DNA of 64,000 bases from Micrococcaceae bacterium Sec5.1 (lineage in GTDB: Bacteria > Actinomycetota > Actinomycetes > Actinomycetales > Micrococcaceae): contig CP143430.1 of the NCBI GenBank assembly GCA_039636795.1, positions 5,084,001-5,148,000 on the forward strand, given 5' to 3'. The position numbers and the translations under genes were made by a program. Under the pieces are notes generated by a model. The model did not search any database. It was not told where the DNA came from and saw nothing but the letters and a program-made list of their open reading frames with translations. The first letter of the stretch is position 1. Every line of letters starts with the position of its first letter. Below, in pieces: positions 40,810-49,813 of the stretch.

Positions 40810-42537
40810 TTACTTCTTGGCGCCTTTTTCCCATCCGAGAGTGGTCCAGTCCGGAACGTTGGACAGGCTCTTGAAGAGGGACGGGCCATAGTTGGCCAGG
40901 CCCGTGCGAACGAACTGGATCTCCGGGCCGTTGAGGACGGTGCCCATGGAGAAGTACTTCTCCATGTGCTTCTTCTCAACGTTCATGGCAGCCTTGTTGC
41001 GCTCAGCGTCATCAGCAATGGTCGCAAGACGCTTGATTTCAGCGTCGAGCTCAGCATCGCCCAGACCGTTTTCGTTGGTCGACGAATCGTAGAACTGCTT
41101 CACGGCGTCGGTGGCATCCGCGCCCACGGTGTAACCGGAGATGGTCACGTCGAACTCGCGGCCACCGATGACCTTCCCGAAGTCGGCGTCACCGCGTTGG
41201 TCGATGGTGACATCCATGCCGGCAGCCTTGAGTTGATTCTGCAGGGTCTGCGAGGTTGCGGCCGTGGTGGGGTCGTCGCCGAAGTTGGTGATCTTGAAGG
41301 CCACGGGGACGCCATCCTTCGCCATGATGCCCTTGTCATTCGGGGCATAGCCAGCATCCGTGAGGACCTTCTTGGCCTGCTCAGCTCCGGTGTCCTTCAC
41401 GGGGTAGTTGTCCTGGTAGTACTCCGAGAACGGCATGAGCATCATGGAGCCCGAGCTTTCCTCGGACCAGTTCAGGCCGTTGAAGCGGACATCGCGGATG
41501 GCCTTGCGGTCCACTGCGGTGAAGATCGCCTTGCGCACGGCAACGTCAGTAAGGGCCGGGCGCTTGGCGTTCAGGTTAAGGCCACCTGCGAACAGGCGCT
41601 GGCCACGACGAACGTCAGCGTCTTTGGTACCTTCGAGCTGCTTGTAGCGGCCGAGCGTACGGCCATTGGCGGCGTCGATTTCACCGTTCTTGAAGGCGGC
41701 AATCGTAGCGCTGGGTTCCATTTGGCGCCAGACGACCTTGTCGAGGACGGGCTTCTGTCCCCACCACTTGTCATTGGGAACCATGGTGACCGTTTTTGCT
41801 GTGGTGTCGTAGTTTTCAACCTTGAACGGGCCGGCCATCCACTCGGGGTGCATGTTGCCGGCGAAGCCCGTGTTGAAGATTTCCGCTGTGTTGATCGCGG
41901 GGTGGATCAGTCCGAAGAAGAGACCCTCCAGCGGGAAGACCGGCTGGGTGGTGGTAACAATGACTTCTTTGTCGTTGGCGCCGGCCTTGACCGAGTCAAC
42001 GAACGCGTAGGCGCCGGCGGAAACGATGTCGATTGACTTGTCTTCGCCCTTCAGCATCTTCCACGTGTTCTCGAAGGTCTTGACGTCAATCGGCGTTCCA
42101 TCGTTCCAGGTCGCCTTGTCGTTGACCTTGATGGTGATGGTCTGCTTGCCGTCCTTGACTTCGCTCTTGACGTCTTCGCAGAAGTCCTTGTTGGGCTCTG
42201 CTTTGCCGTCGAAGTCCAACTTCCAGCAGCCGCCAATGCCGCCGCTGTTGATGGAAGCCGTATTTACCGGGGTCATCAGCGCCGAGTTGTCTGCGCTGTT
42301 GCCCACATTGGAGAAGCCGTTAAAGTCCGGGCCAATGCTGCCTACAGCAAGGGTGACAGTGCCGCCCTGCTGGAGGTCTTTGGCTTCCTTGGCGTTAACG
42401 CTAATGAGCTTGCTGATGTCGCCGCCAGCTTCTTCGGCCTTCTGGGAGGCCGGACCCGACGGCGTTCCCCCGCCGCAAGCGGTCAGCAATAGTGCTGCTG
42501 CAACTGCTACGCCGCCGATCGTCGTGTACTTCTTCAT
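40810..42537 (-). CDS. Family 5 solute-binding lipoprotein, second importer
   Basis: A 575-residue lipoprotein receptor (lipobox LLTACG; mature Cys22). Family 5 signs: NDKATWNDGTPIDVKTFENTWKML, the fold's conserved region, and ALTDVAVRKAIFTAVDRKAIRDVRFNG. It is similar in class but clearly different in sequence from the fructan-locus receptor. Peptides are the default guess for cargo; nothing nearby names it. ATG 42537 begins the signal peptide; the open frame extends further upstream but that part lies in the intergenic region and previous gene. Unusually it is last in its operon, 74 bp after the ATPase gene. Confidence 0.92.
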   Translation of the reverse strand: MKKYTTIGGVAVAAALLLTACGGGTPSGPASQKAEEAGGDISKLISVNAKEAKDLQQGGTVTLAVGSIGPDFNGFSNVGNSADNSALMTPVNTASINSGGIGGCWKLDFDGKAEPNKDFCEDVKSEVKDGKQTITIKVNDKATWNDGTPIDVKTFENTWKMLKGEDKSIDIVSAGAYAFVDSVKAGANDKEVIVTTTQPVFPLEGLFFGLIHPAINTAEIFNTGFAGNMHPEWMAGPFKVENYDTTAKTVTMVPNDKWWGQKPVLDKVVWRQMEPSATIAAFKNGEIDAANGRTLGRYKQLEGTKDADVRRGQRLFAGGLNLNAKRPALTDVAVRKAIFTAVDRKAIRDVRFNGLNWSEESSGSMMLMPFSEYYQDNYPVKDTGAEQAKKVLTDAGYAPNDKGIMAKDGVPVAFKITNFGDDPTTAATSQTLQNQLKAAGMDVTIDQRGDADFGKVIGGREFDVTISGYTVGADATDAVKQFYDSSTNENGLGDAELDAEIKRLATIADDAERNKAAMNVEKKHMEKYFSMGTVLNGPEIQFVRTGLANYGPSLFKSLSNVPDWTTLGWEKGAKK

Positions 42538-42611
42538 GGTTTGCCCTTCATGTTTACGACTGGAAATCTTTACGAATTGAATACAGGGTTCAATCAATGA
42601 GTCATTTGTCG

Positions 42612-44759
42612 TCAGGCATGCACCACCAGCATGTCGGCATCTATTTCCCCGTCCGGGAAGAAGCATGCAAACTCCTGTTGACCTTCTGAAGCAAGTGGCG
42701 GCTCCAGAGTAAGGCACTTCTCCTGCTTGGCGGCAGGTAGTGCGGCGAATACGGGGCAACGCGTTGCGAAATTGCAACCCTTTGGCGCATCAAGCGGGCT
42801 GGGCAGATCGCCCTGCAGGATGATGCGTTCACGTGTGCGTTCCAGATTGGGATCCGGTACTGGGATGGCAGAGAGCAGGGCCCTGGTGTAGGGGTGCCGC
42901 GGATTGTCGAAAACTTCATCCACATCGCCGGTTTCCACGATCTTGCCCAGGTACATCACGGCCACGCGATCCGAGATGTGGCGGACCACGGAGAGATCGT
43001 GGGCAACCATCAGGTAGCTCAGGCCCAGTTCGGCGCGAAGCTGGTCCAGCAGGTTGATAACGCCGGCTTGGACGGAGACGTCCAATGCGGAAACGGGTTC
43101 ATCCAGCACCACGAGTTTTGGATTCACCGCGAGCGCCCGGGCGATGCCGATGCGCTGGCGCTGGCCTCCTGAGAATTGGTTGGGGAAGCGGTTGACGTGG
43201 TCCGCCTGCAGGCCCACGAGCCGCATGAGTTCCATGATCCGCTTCCGTACGGCGGCCTTGGGCATGCCCAGGTTTTCCAGCGGTTCGGCCAGGACTTCGT
43301 ACACCGTGAAGCGCGGATCCAGTGCACCCGTGGGGTCCTGGAACACCATCTGCATTTCCTTGCGCATGGCCATCTTGGTCTTGGAGTCGGTGGCTACCTT
43401 GTTGCTCACGCCGCCGATGACCACTTCACCCACTTGGTCCGGGTGGAACTCCATGATCTCCAGCAACGTGGTGGTCTTGCCGCAACCGGACTCGCCGACG
43501 ATTGAGAGGCACTCGCCTTCCCGGATGTCGAAACTCAGGCCATCAACGGCCTTGACCGTGCCAATCCGGCGCTTGATCAACGCGCCCTTGAGCAGAGGGA
43601 AGTGCTTCTTCACGTCCTTGAGCTCAAGGACCTTGTCGCGATCAAGGCGGGCGACGCCGTCGAACTTTGACACGGGCTTGGGCGGCGCCTGGAAAATCTG
43701 GTGCGCGTCCGCGTCGCCGGACAGCTCGTCAGTTTTGATACAGGCGGCCCGGTGGCCTAGGGAACCCGGCACCGAAAAGAGCTCGGGCTCACCGTGCAGG
43801 CAGGCATCGCTGGCGAGCGGGCAGCGCGGCGCGAACGAGCAGCCGGTTACGGGCAGGGCCAGGTTGGGCGGCGTGCCTTCGATCGGAACCAGCGACTGCT
43901 TGTTGGCAGTGTCAACGCGCGGAACGGCGCCTAGGAGACCCATAGTGTAGGGCATGCGCGGGTTGTAATAGATGTCCTCCACAGTCCCGGTTTCCACCGG
44001 CTTGCCCGCGTACATGACCATGATGTCGTCGGCCATTCCCGCTACGACGCCGAGGTCGTGGGTGATCATGACCACCGCGGCGCCGGTCTCCTCTTGTGCT
44101 GTGTGCAGGACTTCCAGCACCTGCGCCTGGATGGTGACGTCCAACGCCGTCGTGGGTTCATCCGCGATGAGTACCCGCGGATCGTTGGCGATCGCAATGG
44201 CGATCATCACGCGCTGCCGCATGCCGCCGGAGAACTCGTGCGGGAATGCCTTCAGCCGGTCCTTGGGGCTCGGGATGCCCACCATCCGCAAAAGCTCGAC
44301 GGCGCGGGCTTCTTTAGCCTGCTTGCTCATGGTGGGATTGTGGACGGTCAAGGCCTCGATGATCTGGTTCCCCACGGTGTAAACGGGGGTCAGCGACGAG
44401 AGCGGGTCCTGGAACACCATGGCGATATCGCTGCCACGGTGCTTGCACATCGCTTTGTCGCTCAGGCCGAGGAGTTCCTTGCCCTTGTAGCGCACCGAAC
44501 CGGAGATGTCAGCGGTCTCGGGGAGGAGTCCCATGATGGCCATGGACGTGACGGACTTTCCTGAGCCCGATTCACCCACTATGCCCAGGGTTTTGCCCGG
44601 CATAAGGTCGAAATCGACGCCGCGCACGGCGTGGACAACGCCGTTCTCGGAATTGAAGCGGACGTTGAGGTCGCGGACGCTAAGGACGGCGTCGCCGGGT
44701 GCGTAGAGCCCGGCGTCGCGAAGTCGCTCTGCAGGCGTGTGGGAGATGTTGGTGCTCAT
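42612..44759 (-). CDS. Fused double ATPase of Opp/Dpp importer (DppD-DppF)
   Basis: A 715-residue protein joining two ATPase halves. The first (about 25-330) has GESGSGKSV, VFQDPLSSLTPVYTVG, FSGGMRQRVMIAIAIAND, VLIADEPTTALD and ITHDLGVVAGMAD, then a Cys-rich tail SFAPRCPLASDACLHGEP. The second (about 370-700) has GESGCGKTT, VFQDPTGALDPRFTV, FSGGQRQRIGIARAL, LVVLDEPVSALD and VAHDLSVVRHISDR, and a tail FATRCPVFAALP. The two Cys-bearing tails match the iron-sulphur or zinc C-terminus of oligo-ABC ATPases. ATG 44759 overlaps the permease stop by 4 bp. Confidence 0.93.
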   Translation of the reverse strand: MSTNISHTPAERLRDAGLYAPGDAVLSVRDLNVRFNSENGVVHAVRGVDFDLMPGKTLGIVGESGSGKSVTSMAIMGLLPETADISGSVRYKGKELLGLSDKAMCKHRGSDIAMVFQDPLSSLTPVYTVGNQIIEALTVHNPTMSKQAKEARAVELLRMVGIPSPKDRLKAFPHEFSGGMRQRVMIAIAIANDPRVLIADEPTTALDVTIQAQVLEVLHTAQEETGAAVVMITHDLGVVAGMADDIMVMYAGKPVETGTVEDIYYNPRMPYTMGLLGAVPRVDTANKQSLVPIEGTPPNLALPVTGCSFAPRCPLASDACLHGEPELFSVPGSLGHRAACIKTDELSGDADAHQIFQAPPKPVSKFDGVARLDRDKVLELKDVKKHFPLLKGALIKRRIGTVKAVDGLSFDIREGECLSIVGESGCGKTTTLLEIMEFHPDQVGEVVIGGVSNKVATDSKTKMAMRKEMQMVFQDPTGALDPRFTVYEVLAEPLENLGMPKAAVRKRIMELMRLVGLQADHVNRFPNQFSGGQRQRIGIARALAVNPKLVVLDEPVSALDVSVQAGVINLLDQLRAELGLSYLMVAHDLSVVRHISDRVAVMYLGKIVETGDVDEVFDNPRHPYTRALLSAIPVPDPNLERTRERIILQGDLPSPLDAPKGCNFATRCPVFAALPAAKQEKCLTLEPPLASEGQQEFACFFPDGEIDADMLVVHA

Positions 44760-45715
44760 TTGGCAGCCTTTGCGGTCTTGGTCTTGGCCCGACCGATGGA
44801 ACTGGAGCTGGGGTCGAAGGCGTCTCGGAGGCCGTCGTTCATCATGGCCAGCGAACCGGTTAGGAGGAACATGACGGTCAGCGGTACCCAGAACATCCAC
44901 GGGAACGAGGACACTTGTCCGGTGGCCTGGCCGATGAGGACTCCCAGGCTGACATCGGGGAGTTTGATGCCGATGCCGATGAAGGAGAACGCCACTTCGG
45001 CCAGGACGGCCCCGGTAATACCGCGGGTGAAATCGAGGACCAACAGTGAGCCGATGTTGGGGACGAGGTGACGCCACACGATCTTGCGGGAGGGAACACC
45101 CATATACTTGGCGGCTTTGACGTAGTCCCGCTGCATGAGGGACATCGACAAGGAGCGCACCAGGCGGGCGGTGCCCATCCAGCTGAAGAACAGCAGCACG
45201 ATGATCAGCAGGAGCCAGCTGGGAAGGTCCTTGAGTCCGCCACCTCCGCTGGTGGCCACTGCCACCACCAGGATGGCCGGCATCATGATGAGGGCTTCAA
45301 GGATGAACAACATGACGGCGTCCACTTTGCCCCCGAAGAACGCCATGGTGCAGCCGTAGACGGCGGAGATCAGGACAGATACGCCGCCCACGATCAGGCC
45401 GATAAAGATGGAGATCCGTGTGCCTTCAACGATGAGCGCCATAAGGTCAATGCCGGCCTGCGACGTACCCAGGAAGTGATCCGGTGATGGTGCCATGCCG
45501 ATGTTGAGGGGATCGATCGTGTCCTTGTCCCAGGGCGTCAGGAATCCGCCGAACAAGGAGAAGAGGAACAGCGCCAGGAAGATGAACAAACCGGCGACGG
45601 CGGTACGGTTCCGCATGAAACGACGGAAGATAATGCGGGACTTCCCAATCACGACGTCCTGGTCGGCAACCCTTGACTCGTCGATTTCCGCAATCGGATC
45701 AATGATGTTCGTCAT
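44756..45715 (-). CDS. Opp/Dpp-type permease (DppC-like), second importer
   Basis: A 319-residue permease with a long cytoplasmic N-terminus (SRVADQDVVIGKSRIIFRRFMRNRTAVAG) before helix 1. The region MAPSPDHFLGTSQAGIDLMALIVEGTRISI is the DppC entry motif; the coupling loop AAKYMGVPSRKIVWRHLVPNIGS is clear. ATG 45715 is taken as start; it shares one base with the stop of the partner permease (TAATG), and the upstream open frame to 45856 is an antisense of it. Confidence 0.92.
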   Translation of the reverse strand: MTNIIDPIAEIDESRVADQDVVIGKSRIIFRRFMRNRTAVAGLFIFLALFLFSLFGGFLTPWDKDTIDPLNIGMAPSPDHFLGTSQAGIDLMALIVEGTRISIFIGLIVGGVSVLISAVYGCTMAFFGGKVDAVMLFILEALIMMPAILVVAVATSGGGGLKDLPSWLLLIIVLLFFSWMGTARLVRSLSMSLMQRDYVKAAKYMGVPSRKIVWRHLVPNIGSLLVLDFTRGITGAVLAEVAFSFIGIGIKLPDVSLGVLIGQATGQVSSFPWMFWVPLTVMFLLTGSLAMMNDGLRDAFDPSSSSIGRAKTKTAKAAK

Positions 45716-46698
45716 TACTGGACCCTCACTCGTGGATCGACCAGCGTCGTCGCGAAGTCGGCAAGGATGGCGCCGATTGCGAAGATCACCGAGCCGTAGG
45801 CCAACGTTGCCGTGGCGACGTTGACGTCCTGAAGACCGATTGACTGGATACTCCACAGTCCGATGCCGGGCCAGGCGAAGATCGCCTCGGCAAAGAAGCC
45901 GCCGGTAAAGATCGCGGGGATGGTGAAGGCAATGCTCTGCGCGACGGGAATGAAGGACACCCGCAGGGCGTGCCTGCGGATGGCTTGGTTGCGGGTAAGT
46001 CCCTTTGCCCTGGCGGTGCGGACGAAGTCAGCATTCACGTTGTCCAGGAGATACTGCCGCTGTGCGATCTGGTAACCGGCCCAACCGAAGATGGTCATCG
46101 CGAAGGTGGGCACGGCGTAGTGGGCCACAAGGTCAACGAAAGCCGGCCACCCCGGCTCGATCCCCGGCGTCGAGATGCCGGTGACGAAAAAGATGCGCTG
46201 GCCTACGGTTTCGTTGACGCTGATTGCGCCCAACTGGACCAGGAAGTAGGCGATAGGTGCCGGAAGGATGTGCACCAGGTAGCTGTAGGACGTGATGACG
46301 CGGTCCTGGTACTTGTATTGCCGGGCTGCTGAATAGACGCCGAGAGCGACGCCGATGATCAGCGTCAGGATGATCGAGGCGATAAACAGCCGCGTGGAAA
46401 CGAGTACCCGGTCAGCGAATTCCGCGTTGACGAATGCCCCGTTTGGGCTGCGCCCCCAGTCCCAGCGGGTGATGATGCCGCCGAGCCAGCCGATGTAGCG
46501 TTCCCATGGGTTGGCGTCGGGGTCCAGGCCCAGTCCACGGAAGGAGGCGGCTACTTGTTCCGGGGTTGGCCGCGGGATCTTCTCCTGTTCCAGGACCGCG
46601 GGTTTGAGCGTTGATACTGCCAGGAAATAGCCCGCGCTCGTCGTCAGGAAGATCATGATCAGGTAGATGCCCGACCGCTTCGTCAGATATTTCAGCAT
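45715..46698 (-). CDS. Opp/Dpp-type permease (DppB-like), second importer
   Basis: A 327-residue permease and first gene of the second importer operon. It starts MLKYLTKRSGIYLIMIFLTTSAGYFLAVSTLKPA, then has a longer than usual periplasmic segment (EQEKIPRPTPEQVAASFRGLGLDPDANPWERYIGWLGGI) before the conserved core. The coupling loop TARAKGLTRNQAIRRHALRVSFIPVAQS and the end LADFATTLVDPRVRVQ are normal. Gene order B-C-DF-A differs from the fructan importer (A-B-C-D-F). Confidence 0.92.
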   Translation of the reverse strand: MLKYLTKRSGIYLIMIFLTTSAGYFLAVSTLKPAVLEQEKIPRPTPEQVAASFRGLGLDPDANPWERYIGWLGGIITRWDWGRSPNGAFVNAEFADRVLVSTRLFIASIILTLIIGVALGVYSAARQYKYQDRVITSYSYLVHILPAPIAYFLVQLGAISVNETVGQRIFFVTGISTPGIEPGWPAFVDLVAHYAVPTFAMTIFGWAGYQIAQRQYLLDNVNADFVRTARAKGLTRNQAIRRHALRVSFIPVAQSIAFTIPAIFTGGFFAEAIFAWPGIGLWSIQSIGLQDVNVATATLAYGSVIFAIGAILADFATTLVDPRVRVQ

Positions 46699-46905
46699 GT
46701 CGGGCGGCTGCCCTGGATCGTGGCAAAGATCAATGCTCGTCCTTCCGCGGTTCCCGGCTGTGGCCGGCGTCAGCTACGAATTGGCATGAGGGGTGATGGC
46801 CCCCCAGACCCCTCCACGTGAACACCGCCCTTGTATGGCATGGGTCACATTCAAGAGGAAACTACCACAATAACTGCTTCACGTTTCGCTCAATGAGGGC
46901 CGGTT
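46699..46905. other. Upstream region of second importer operon
   Basis: About 200 bp between the importer start and the resolvase remnant. It should hold the operon promoter on the minus strand. No clear operator or gene was recognised. Confidence 0.4.
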
Positions 46906-47130
46906 TCACGCCTGCAGCCAGATTGTTATCTGTTTTCGCGTCACGATTTCGACGGCGGAGGCTCTGACTGCCGCCATCGCTTCACGTAGGCCTGCGCGGA
47001 CGCGGTTCGCTCCCGTCAGTCCGTGATCGACGAAGATCTGCTTCTGTTCAACACCAAGGGCCAGAAGAGCGTTTCATTGGGCGGTCAGGTCCTGGTGGTT
47101 TGTCGAGCCCCGGGCATAGCCGATTCTCAT
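46906..47130 (-). pseudogene. Serine recombinase (resolvase) N-terminal remnant
   Basis: Reading leftwards from ATG 47130 gives MRIGYARGSTNHQDLTAQ, an in-frame TGA, then NALLALGVEQKQIFVDHGLTGANRVRAGLREAMAAV and soon loss of similarity. This is the catalytic N-terminal region of a resolvase/invertase with the nucleophile serine in ARGST and the conserved DHGLTG. The rest, including the usual TKLDRLARS motif and the DNA-binding end, is gone. A decayed mobile element is implied, beside the duplicated segment that begins at 47302. Confidence 0.8.
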
Positions 47131-47317
47131 TCCAGCCATAGCAAACAAGGTTGCAGTAATCCCCCCATCATCGTGCATTTCATCGTGCGGGTCTTACGTA
47201 CATGGTCTGGGCCAGCAACTACTACGGGACGTGGCGGCGCGCTTCTTGGGCACGGTGATCGACCGGCTTACGGGCGCGTGATGAGGCGGCATCTGCCGTG
47301 ACTGTTATGGTCGGAGC

Positions 47318-47683
47318 ATGAAACGGGCGTTCGCGACAGGTGGGCTGCTTCTGTTGCTGACCCCACTGCTAGCTGGCTGTGTGGGCGACTACTTCGCGTC
47401 CGACGACTGCGACGGTCTTGCGAACGAGCTCTCTCCGGTCATCGAGAAGTCCATCGGGTCCGCGCCATCCATAAACAGCACTTGGGGCGACGGCGGGATG
47501 ATGCCATGGTGCCGAATCGAATTCTCGACGAACAAAGAGTATGCGCCCGACGATGAGCGCCTCAGCGCGCTGAAATCCGAAGTCGAGGCAGGAATGGCGG
47601 ACTGGTCAAGTGGCGTCGTCGTGATAATACATAGGGGTAACGACCGCAGTATTGAAGTTCTTTCGCCTGACGATAAGCGCTGA
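47318..47683 (+). CDS. Small lipoprotein, copy 1
   Basis: A 121-residue secreted lipoprotein: signal peptide MKRAFATGGLLLLLTPLLAGC with lipobox Cys21. The mature part has three further cysteines-or-aromatic landmarks (DDCDGLANELSPVIEKSIGS, WGDGGMMPWCRIEF) and ends RSIEVLSPDDKR. No family is recognised. A second copy at 51839 differs at about 16 positions, mostly conservative, so both have been under selection or the duplication is recent. It lies inside the direct repeat. Confidence 0.8.
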   Translation: MKRAFATGGLLLLLTPLLAGCVGDYFASDDCDGLANELSPVIEKSIGSAPSINSTWGDGGMMPWCRIEFSTNKEYAPDDERLSALKSEVEAGMADWSSGVVVIIHRGNDRSIEVLSPDDKR

Positions 47684-47706
47684 AACAACGCGTCACGCGA
47701 TGCAGT

Positions 47707-47726
47707 TAGAGCCCCCGGGAGCTCTA
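47707..47726 (+). terminator. Hairpin after lipoprotein copy 1
   Basis: TAGAGC-cccccggga-type loop-GCTCTA follows the lipoprotein stop by 23 bp. The same hairpin, with a one-base longer stem, follows copy 2. Confidence 0.6.
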
Positions 47727-47795
47727 GCCCTATTGTTTCCCGGCCAGGTGCATAGCTTCGTTCCTGCTCGAGGCATAAGAGCCGCACCTCATCGT

Positions 47796-48518
47796 CTATA
47801 CCCATCCCCACTTTGAAGGGAGCGTCGGGTCCACATCACTCTCCAGGAGGACTGTGGTCACGGCGAGGCCGTCTTCGCTGAGAAATGGGTCGTCTGGAAG
47901 GTAGCCAGTGTCAATTCCATAGAGGCGATGAGCCGCAGCCAGCATGTCATGGCTCCGAATGACACCCCGGCGGATCATGCTCAGAACATCCTCGGTCTCG
48001 CTGATTTCTTTGATGTGGTACTTGCGCCACACGCCGTACTGCTCATTGAGCGCAGAGTGCTCCTCGTCAAGAAGCATGCGGCCAGCTTCGCTACTGGTCC
48101 ACATTTTTAGAAGGGATTCGCTTGGCACGTCATGTGGAACTTTGGTTGCGACTGACAGCTTGTGCCTCCTTCCCCGGTAGAGTCCGATCTGAACGAAACT
48201 CCCGTCGAAAATTGCCTGTTGGTGAAGGGTTATGTTTCGAGCCCGGGCGAGAGCCTTCAGCCAGGGGTCGTCCTTGAACGGCTCTCGCACTTGGTTCCAT
48301 CGTTGAATGTCTCCTCGTTGCTCAATCTCCTTCTGGAGAATCTCGCGAATAGAGCTCACTGAGGCGAGGAACGCGTTGAGATTGAATCGAAAAGAACGGG
48401 GATCGTGATACTCGTTTTCCAGCCGATGGTTGGCATTAAACGTCTCAATCAAGCGGTCCTCCGAGTGAGGCACTGGGCACTCGGTGTTGTTGTCTTGAAC
48501 AAGCTGGCAAATGACCAT
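47796..48518 (-). CDS. HEPN-like protein of unknown function
   Basis: A 240-residue, helix-rich protein. The first half reads as a HEPN fold: a long helix (FRFNLNAFLASVSSIREILQKEIEQRGD) and then ALARARNITLHQQAIF, which contains R-N-x-x-x-H, the HEPN RNase motif. The second half (YGVWRKYHIKEISETEDVLSMIRRGVIRSHDMLAAAHRLYG) is all-helical with no known domain. Such proteins occur in defence and toxin-antitoxin systems, but the partner nucleotidyltransferase is absent. It lies in the block framed by the 440-bp repeats. RNase activity is inference from the motif alone. Confidence 0.6.
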   Translation of the reverse strand: MVICQLVQDNNTECPVPHSEDRLIETFNANHRLENEYHDPRSFRFNLNAFLASVSSIREILQKEIEQRGDIQRWNQVREPFKDDPWLKALARARNITLHQQAIFDGSFVQIGLYRGRRHKLSVATKVPHDVPSESLLKMWTSSEAGRMLLDEEHSALNEQYGVWRKYHIKEISETEDVLSMIRRGVIRSHDMLAAAHRLYGIDTGYLPDDPFLSEDGLAVTTVLLESDVDPTLPSKWGWV

Positions 48519-48654
48519 GCCGAATACTAACCCCGTGGGGTCCGAACGAGTGCGCCTTCAGTCACTCTTCCATCTTGCGTTCGCGGAATGGGCAGCGGGC
48601 GCCCGTTAGTCGGTCCTCTTCCGGAAAATACTCAACCTATGTAGAGTTAGACCT

Positions 48655-48969
48655 ATGAAGGTTACGCACTCGCTCGCGCTGGTCGCACTCACGATCCTGC
48701 AGATGACTCACGAAAATGATGGATACATCTGGGGATATCAGCTCTCCAAACGTTCCGGCGTTCGCTCCGGAGTTCTATATCCCCAGCTTGACCGCATGCT
48801 AGATGAAGGTTGGCTGGAGGACCATTGGGAGGAAAGGCCGGAAGGTCAGAAGAGGCCACCCCGGCGCTACTACACCCTGACCGATACCGGTCGAATTGAG
48901 CTCGGTGCTGTAGTTCATCGAGTCCAGACCGAGCAGCGATTTTCCACCCTCCGAGGAGCGTTCGCATGA
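48655..48969 (+). CDS. PadR family transcriptional regulator
   Basis: A 104-residue PadR regulator: ALTILQMTHENDGYIWGYQLSKRSGVRSGVLYPQLDRMLDEGWLEDHWEE and the wing RPPRRYYTLTDTGRIELG. The glycine-tyrosine and Y-P-x-L-x-R-x-L signatures are intact. A TATGTA box 17 bp upstream of the ATG suggests a leaderless or very short-leader transcript. It is coupled by a 4-bp overlap to the membrane protein that follows, which it probably regulates. Confidence 0.9.
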   Translation: MKVTHSLALVALTILQMTHENDGYIWGYQLSKRSGVRSGVLYPQLDRMLDEGWLEDHWEERPEGQKRPPRRYYTLTDTGRIELGAVVHRVQTEQRFSTLRGAFA

Positions 48970-49550
48970 TCGCCGACCTCATTTCTGCTCCAGGGGCCCT
49001 TGGCGTGTTCGGCTTGGCGGTGTTGCTGTTCGGCTTCGCGCCAGGACTGGTCCTCGCCGCAATCGTACGGCTCATACCTGATATAGATCGGCGGCGAGAA
49101 TTGCAGGCAGAACTCTACGAAGTGCCGCGATGGGAGCGCCCGTTCTGGGTGGCGCAACAATTTGAAGTCGCACTGCGCCTCGGTTTGTCGCCGCGCATTT
49201 CGTGGGCGTGGGGTCGTTACGTATGGCATCGTTCCACGATCGAATCAGGCCTGCAGCGCCACCTGGAGTCGCCGGAGACATTCGAAATTCCGGACGTTGA
49301 ACTCAAAGAACTGATCGGACCCGGTGACTTGGTGAAGCTTGCGTGGGCGGTAGCGCGATTCCCAGGGGAACGCATGTGGGTGAGGGTGACGCACCGCGAT
49401 GGAGATCGGCTTAAAGGAAATCTGGAGAACTGGCCACTGTACGTTCACCTGCATCCGGGCGAACGGGTGACCTTCCTCATCGACGACATTATCGATTGCC
49501 ATCTCATCGAAGTCACCTCAGGAGAGGTGCTGACGAATCAGGCAGCCTGA
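48966..49550 (+). CDS. Membrane-anchored protein of unknown function
   Basis: A 194-residue protein with one N-terminal membrane helix (GALGVFGLAVLLFGFAPGLVLAAIVRL) followed by a soluble region. The first soluble part (DIDRRRELQAELYEVPRWERPFWVAQQFEVALRLGL) resembles a short helical segment seen in PadR-linked proteins; the end (MWVRVTHRDGDRLKGNLENWPLYV, TFLIDDIIDCHLIEV) is a beta-rich SH3-like fold. No function is known. Its ATG overlaps the PadR stop (ATGA), so the two form an operon. Confidence 0.75.
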   Translation: MIADLISAPGALGVFGLAVLLFGFAPGLVLAAIVRLIPDIDRRRELQAELYEVPRWERPFWVAQQFEVALRLGLSPRISWAWGRYVWHRSTIESGLQRHLESPETFEIPDVELKELIGPGDLVKLAWAVARFPGERMWVRVTHRDGDRLKGNLENWPLYVHLHPGERVTFLIDDIIDCHLIEVTSGEVLTNQAA

Positions 49551-49584
49551 TCGAAAAAAATGGCCGATAAAAGCATGCGGGTGC

Positions 49585-49640
49585 CCGTAAGCCTATTCAC
49601 CACCGGACGTGCCTGCGCCCGATAGCGGATAGGCTTACGG
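49585..49640. terminator. 12-bp inverted repeat after the PadR operon
   Basis: CCGTAAGCCTAT (49585-49596) and its exact complement ATAGGCTTACGG (49629-49640) enclose 32 bases. It lies 35 bp after the operon stop; likely a terminator, though such perfect spaced repeats can also mark mobile-element ends. Confidence 0.5.
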
Positions 49641-49813
49641 ATGGCGGATCAGGTCCTGAGGAAGTCCCACTCGCTATACCCACCGCAGCGCGCTCATCTT
49701 CCCGCTTCTGAATCCTGGTTGCATGAGGGAGCTTCCACCCAGTGCGTAGGTAACTGACTCCGGCGCCCTTCCGGTGCCTCCGGCGGCCATATTGACGAGC
49801 AGAGGTCGTTGTA

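Larger units (their letters stand above)
47302..47741 (+). repeat. 440-bp direct repeat, copy 1
   Basis: From CTGTTATGGTCGGAGC to TTGTTTCCC this segment matches 51823-52262 nearly base for base, including a whole lipoprotein gene and its hairpin. The two copies frame about 4.1 kb of unrelated genes. Similarity ends sharply on both sides. Confidence 0.9.

Noticed and set aside
40966..42036. 356-codon plus-strand frame opposite the second solute-binding gene
   Set aside because: Antisense shadow of a recognised lipoprotein gene, with no own start signal.
47023..47301. 92-codon plus-strand frame before the first lipoprotein
   Set aside because: It is antisense to the resolvase remnant, whose reading explains the sequence better.
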